A stretch of DNA of 64,000 bases from Linnemannia elongata (lineage: Eukaryota > Mortierellomycota > Mortierellomycetes > Mortierellales > Mortierellaceae). A program made the translations under genes and the position numbers. Positions 58,961-64,000 of the stretch are shown one piece after another. Below the pieces are notes generated by a model. That model searched no databases. It was not told the DNA's origin and saw only the letters and a list, made by a program, of their open reading frames with translations. How positions within the stretch are numbered: position 1 is the first letter of the stretch; every line of letters begins with the position of its first letter. The stretch lies in the NCBI GenBank assembly GCA_036320915.1, contig JAXBDG010000001.1:1612001-1676000 (forward strand), written 5' to 3'.

Positions 58961-60565
58961 TCCCTTTGCCTTGGTTCTGCCTCGACCTTTTCCTCACTCA
59001 CTCCTATTTTTTTTTTCTTTTTTTCCCTCTTCTCTCTCTTCTTCTCGCTTTTCTTCTACTTGCCTTCTTCTTGCCTTCTTCTTCGCCCTTCTCCACGGCT
59101 CCTCTTTGATATCTTGTTCTTTTTTGTGCTCACCTTCTTTTCACTCTCTCGCATAACCATATCCACTGCAGCGTGTCTTATCAAATAGCCCTTGCTTCCT
59201 TATCTCTCAAACCATCCTCTTCACTCCTACCTTTTCTATCTGCTACTTCCTGCTTGCATTGCAGGTTCTTCCCTCGAGATTTTTTTTTTCTTTTTCTCTT
59301 CCTTTTCCTTTTCCTTTTCCCTTTCTCTTCACTCGCTCCTTCTCGACTCTGCTTCTACCTTCCAAGACTTCGTTGTACCCTTCCTGACATACTCAAACTC
59401 ATCCTGCACTATCACTCGCACCTTCCACTTGCATCCTCACTCTCACGTCCACAACTCTCACTCAACCGCAACCTGTTTAGCTCGTATCCACAGAAGAAAA
59501 AACGATTCTTCAAAACGCCTTTTGATTTGCCACCTCTTTCACTTTTTAATCTTTATCATTATTCGCCGCTAAACACCACTTTGCGGTCAGCCAACGACGA
59601 ACACCTGGCTAGCCTGTCAATCAAACACGCGCGTCCAAAAGGTAATGGTAGTAGTTCGTGGCACAAAATAATGCAAAACTCTTTCAACCACCAACACCAA
59701 CGCCCAAATGATAGTCCGAGCATGTAAAGGATTGAAGGAAAGGGGAGAGAAAAAAAAACTATCCGTCATTCCCGTACATAAGTGCCTCCAGCTGGGCGTG
59801 CTTTTTTCATTTTTGTTTGTTTGTTTGTTTGCTTGCTTTGTTTGTTTTGTATTGTTTACTTGGCTGTGGGTGTATTTGTGAATACCTGAATGCCAATGAC
59901 ATGGGTGCGCTTCTTCTTTCCTCCTGCCCTCTGACGGTCTGTCTATCGAGGCTCCTGTTCTCTCATTGTTGCCCAGTCTAAGCCTGTAATCAATTACACG
60001 CGCCATTCCTTCTTACATCCTTCTCTCCCACCGACGCCTACAGTTCAACTTCCACATCCCACTTTCCTCCCTCTTCCGCTCAAACAATCACACCATCCCA
60101 TCCCTTAACTTGTGGCATATGAGACGAGCGTATATTTTCAATCAGGCACCATGTCATTGCCGCGAGGAGATGAATCTCCGGCGTTTTTTTTTTCTTGGTT
60201 ATGTGCGGCCCCCCTTTGTACTGATCTAAGTCCAGAGTCAGATCTGTGCCTGGGACAAGGCTGACATCATGCTGATCGCACACAAAATAACGTTTCGCTG
60301 CAGATAGAGGGAGTCAAGTACAACAAAAACTAACCCCACCACCACTCTCGCTGCATGGTCATCTTTCCCCCTTCTTAACAATGAGTGCTCTCTTGTTGTC
60401 TTTGTAACCCTTGTCCTCGACCTCTCTCTCTCTCCCCATCCCTTGCTTTTAATACCAACAATTTTTCACCCTTTTTTTTTTTTTTTTTCGTCAATTGTTT
60501 GTTTTCCCGTGCCTGTATTTGTATTGGTGTTCGTGCGTTTTACGTCTGCTCGTCTCGATTGACGC

Positions 60566-60590
60566 GATGATGATGATGATGATGATGATG
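60566..60590 (+). repeat. (GAT)8 trinucleotide microsatellite
   Basis: Uninterrupted GAT repeats, intergenic. Confidence 0.9.
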
Positions 60591-61793
60591 CTTGGGATGA
60601 TGGTATAAGACACTGAACACCACTCTCACCCCTTCGTCTCCCAGGAGACAGGATATCGTCGGGTAACTCGATCATGGGCGCAGGGCGCAGGCAAAAAAAA
60701 AAAAAGAGTACACACTGTCTCTTTCACTCTTTGTTTCTCTCTCCCACTATTTCTATCGATTGACACCCTCCATCCGTCCCACCATGCAAGGCTATTGAGC
60801 AACATCATGACATAGTTCTCCGCCTTCTCACTCTGTTTCTTGCTCTCACACAAATTACTCTGCACCATGGACATTTCTCCCTCTTCACTCTTTTCTGGTC
60901 TCTTCACCTCCCTTCTCTCGTTCTCTTCGTCTTGCTGTCTCTTACTCATATCATTGGTGCCACCGTAGGAAAGAGTGCAAAAAATGTATTGGAAACCAGC
61001 AACTTTAGTATTTCAGTGCAAATGCGGTTTTATTGGCCAATTGGGGTGTTTCTTGTGCTGTAGGACAGAAAAAATGAGGACTTAGTTGAGTGAGAAGAGA
61101 GAGGATGTATGTACTCCATGCGCGCGCAACAATTATACATTTCATTCGCACCACTTATTCATTTTGTCATGGACCACGTAACAGTATATGTACAGTATAA
61201 GACAGATACCTCCTAGTTTCTCATCCCGTATCGAAATCTTGAAATACTTTTGCATTCTGCACCATAATCCATCGGGCTATTACTGTTATTTTTTCCCTTG
61301 TCAATCGGGGAAAGAGAAGGGAGAATTGACAAGCACAAAGGGCTGTACAGATGCACGAGTTAGCTTTTGGTGTATCTATGATGATGATGCTCTTGTTGTT
61401 GTTAGAGGATATATAAATATGGATAGATTGCCTCCCATCCCCATTATTTTTTTTACCTTTCATGTAACGCTAATAGTCTTCGACTGACAAATACTCATCC
61501 TTCGCTCGCGCCTTTGTACACCCATTCACTCATAACCATAATCGACACTATTGCGATTACATGGAAAAAAACAACGCTAGATCCCGATCAAGGCAAACAA
61601 CTACGACGACAGTAAACAAAAACAGGAACAGGATTATATTATTTTCATTTATCCAAGGTCTGGTGAGTTTATCAAATACACTATAGGCACAAACAAGAGG
61701 AAGGACACGACCGTTTGGAAGAGTTGTGACACCATTATCTGTCTACTCTCTGCATTCGGGGTCTTTGGTTGTCTATCAATCCCTATGGCGCCT

Positions 61794-61812
61794 GGGGGGG
61801 GGGGGGGGGGGG
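61794..61812 (+). repeat. G19 run
   Basis: Nineteen consecutive G residues, with potential to form a G-quadruplex; also a frequent site of assembly length error. Confidence 0.9.
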
Positions 61813-63443
61813 TTATCCAGTTTGTTAGAGGGGCGCGAGAAGAGCGGCAAAAGAGAACAAAGAAAGAGGTAGGGGTGCAACTGCCAATGCCACTAAGCTA
61901 TCCCAGTTTTTTTTTTTAAAAAACTGGAGTTCACTTTGTCATTTTCTATGTCTTTGTTGAATATTTATTGCGATGCTTGCATTGTTGGCTTGAAGGAAAC
62001 AATGTAAAAAAAAAAAAAAAAAAAGTCAATTGCTTGTTACTTTCTTATCTGCTTCTACTCGTTCTTCTTCCCCTACCTTTGTCGTTTTACTCCTTTGTTT
62101 CCCGATGACCCACCTGTTACTCCACAACCGCTCCCACGGCTCACAGTTGAGCCGTGTCTCAACAAAAGAGACTGTAGTATTTTGTTCTTGCGCACTTATC
62201 CCGCTTATTTTGTTTCTATTCAAGCATGTATTGTCCAATCCAATCAATGGCGTGCACAATCTATCATGTCGAATCAACTCATTTCTTTTACTCTTCTCGC
62301 TCGCCCTCTCGATCCTCCTTCTATTCACGCGGACGGACCCCCTTTGTGCTTGGTCTGATGACCACTCCCTCCTCTTTCCCCCCACGCTTTGCTTTCTCAT
62401 TGCAGAAAAGAAACATCCCATCCATCCACCACTTGCAGCATTGTTATTGTTCTTCATCCCTTTGTGCGTTGTTGGCTTGGGCTGATTGAACTGCAGTTGT
62501 TTTCATATCTCTCCCTCTCATCCCCTCATCGCACCCTGGACAGTGCGCTCGCTCGTTTTATTCATTCACCTTTTGCCACTTTCCTAAACAAATACATAAC
62601 CCCTACCTAAAAGCAAAGCAAACCAAAATACTGACCCACTTTCCTCCCTTTATCTCTTCCCATCCTTCGGCCACTCCCAAAAACAACCTTCCGTTTCTTC
62701 ACCCTTTCCCATTCGTCACCCCTACGTGTTTGACGAACACCGCCAGCCCATTTTCACCCAACCCCAGCGACCCTCTTCCGCCAACTTTCCCCTCCTCAAC
62801 TCCTTTGGCTGTTCCCACTACCACTGGCTACACATTTTTTTCCCTCTCAAGAAGGACAGGATATTGAAAGGTATGGAATTCCGAATGATCGTCAAGCAGA
62901 GAAGTGACATTCAAAAGCACTAGGAAATGACAAGGATGTATGAAGAGGAGGAGTGGAGGAAGGACGACGACGAGGTGTTGTCGACTTGATGGATTTACAA
63001 AGAAGGAATTTTATTCTGGAAATGCGAAAGATCGCCTTATTTCTGTCCTACTTGGTGTGGTGTGTTGTACATATACTATATACTTCCCTTTGTGTTCCGA
63101 CCCTTGTTCCTAGCGTATCATGCTTCTGTGGCCTATGCTTCAATGTTTTAGATGGCGTTTTTGTTTTTGGCGGGATGATAATTAATATAAGAGGAAGATG
63201 AGGCAAGCAAGAGACGAGATGAAACCCAAACGGAAGGAAAAACATGGAGGTACAGCGCGGCGAGACATTTGGACAACTATGAATGACAACAGGATAGCAA
63301 GCCTATATGTTTTCATCAACTAGGAGAAGGAAGGATGAGGTTGTTTTGTTGTACGACACCCTTCCCTCATGGATGAAGGAGTATGACTCCATTGTCCATG
63401 TTCTATCGTGCATAGATGTGTCAATTAGAGCGCAACCTAACAA

Positions 63444-63449
<6 letters not shown>

Positions 63450-63478
<29 letters not shown>
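63450..63478 (+). repeat. (TC)n microsatellite
   Basis: About fourteen TC units, intergenic, opening a spurious Ser/Leu frame. Confidence 0.9.
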
Positions 63479-63483
<5 letters not shown>

Positions 63484-64000
63484 CTTCTCTCTGTTCTATG
63501 TTGATCCTCCTCCCCGTTTGTGGTTGTCGCTGCTGATAATCGTCATACTTTCCTACCTTCCTTCTCTTCATCCATACTTCCGACGCGCCTATGCAATTCC
63601 TACTGACCAATTGACCCCGACTATTGACCATTGACCATTGATTTTTATACTTTTCTTTTTCTTTCTTTACTTGACTTGACCCTACCCACTTCCCTCCGAC
63701 CTTCTTTACCCATTCAACCCCCCCACTCTTTTTTTTGTATTTTGCCCCTGACACCTTACACTTTTGTTGTCCTTCTTCTCGTCACCCCTTCTTCCTCTTT
63801 ATCATCGCTTCCCTTTCCTCCCCCCTTCTTTTTTCTCTTACTTGTTCGTTAACTCCTTTCCTGCTGTCGTCTTCCCATCATCCCATTGTCCTATCATCCT
63901 CCATCCTCCATCCCATTATCCCCTATTTTCTTTTACCTTACTCGCCTGGTCAAATACTACTCATTTTTTTTCTTTCTGTTTTCCCTTAAACGTGCATCTT

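Larger units (their letters stand above)
52362..64000. other. gene-poor, homopolymer-rich tract
   Basis: About 11.6 kb in which I find no recognisable gene on either strand. It contains long C runs (52497-52517, 54105-54126), T runs (54630-54664, 58926-58957), A runs, a G19 run (61794-61812) and alternating CT-rich or GA-rich blocks that look like leaders of short or missing genes. A few short stretches look coding-like (55140-55260, 56072-56593, 57150-57620) but do not assemble into a supported gene. No tRNA-like B-box motif was noticed by eye. Confidence 0.5.

Overview
The window looks like nuclear DNA from an early-diverging filamentous fungus, most likely Mortierellomycotina or a close Mucoromycota relative. 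Genes are split by many short GT-AG introns (about 40-330 bp) with GTAAGT/GTATGT donors and CTAAC/CTAAT branch sites. Leaders are pyrimidine-rich, intergenic DNA is full of long A/T and C/G homopolymers and microsatellites, and the proteins are of fungal type: Dcr2-like phosphatase, NoxR, TOK potassium channel, Hst2-type sirtuin, CnjB zinc-knuckle protein. The placement is an inference; no marker gene is present. There is no sign of operons, CRISPR or prokaryotic sequence. Exon joins were built by hand from splice sites, and every multi-exon model given keeps one reading frame throughout, except the transposase.

Layout. 0-12 kb: 3' end of an ankyrin/poly-Q gene (+), a secreted Dcr2-like metallophosphatase (-), a CnjB-like zinc-knuckle protein (+), the NatC catalytic subunit Naa30 (-) and a coiled-coil, probably tail-anchored protein (-). 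12-19.4 kb: low-complexity DNA, then a complete 4,255-bp Mutator-like (MULE) DNA transposon at 13660-17914 with 25-bp perfect terminal inverted repeats, a 9-bp target-site duplication and a DDE/SWIM transposase that carries one frameshift. 19.5-26 kb: a small secreted GPI-type protein with a clear TATA box, a D-Ala-D-Ala-ligase-like ATP-grasp enzyme (+) and a CARM1/PRMT4-like arginine methyltransferase (-). 25.9-41.2 kb: a TOK-type two-pore potassium channel (-), a divergent casein kinase 1 (+) and the NADPH-oxidase regulator NoxR (-). 43-52.4 kb: an Hst2-type sirtuin (-), an unidentified Gln/Ser-rich protein (-), an HP1-type chromodomain protein (-) and a DUF938/METTL26-like methyltransferase (+). 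52.4-64 kb: almost 12 kb with no convincing gene, full of homopolymers.

The genes are mostly unrelated housekeeping or signalling functions and are not an obvious pathway cluster. Three chromatin or histone-modifying functions (CARM1-like, sirtuin, HP1-like) lie within 26 kb, but that may be chance. The standout object is the transposon, whose ends, duplication, catalytic domain and lesion can all be read directly from the sequence.
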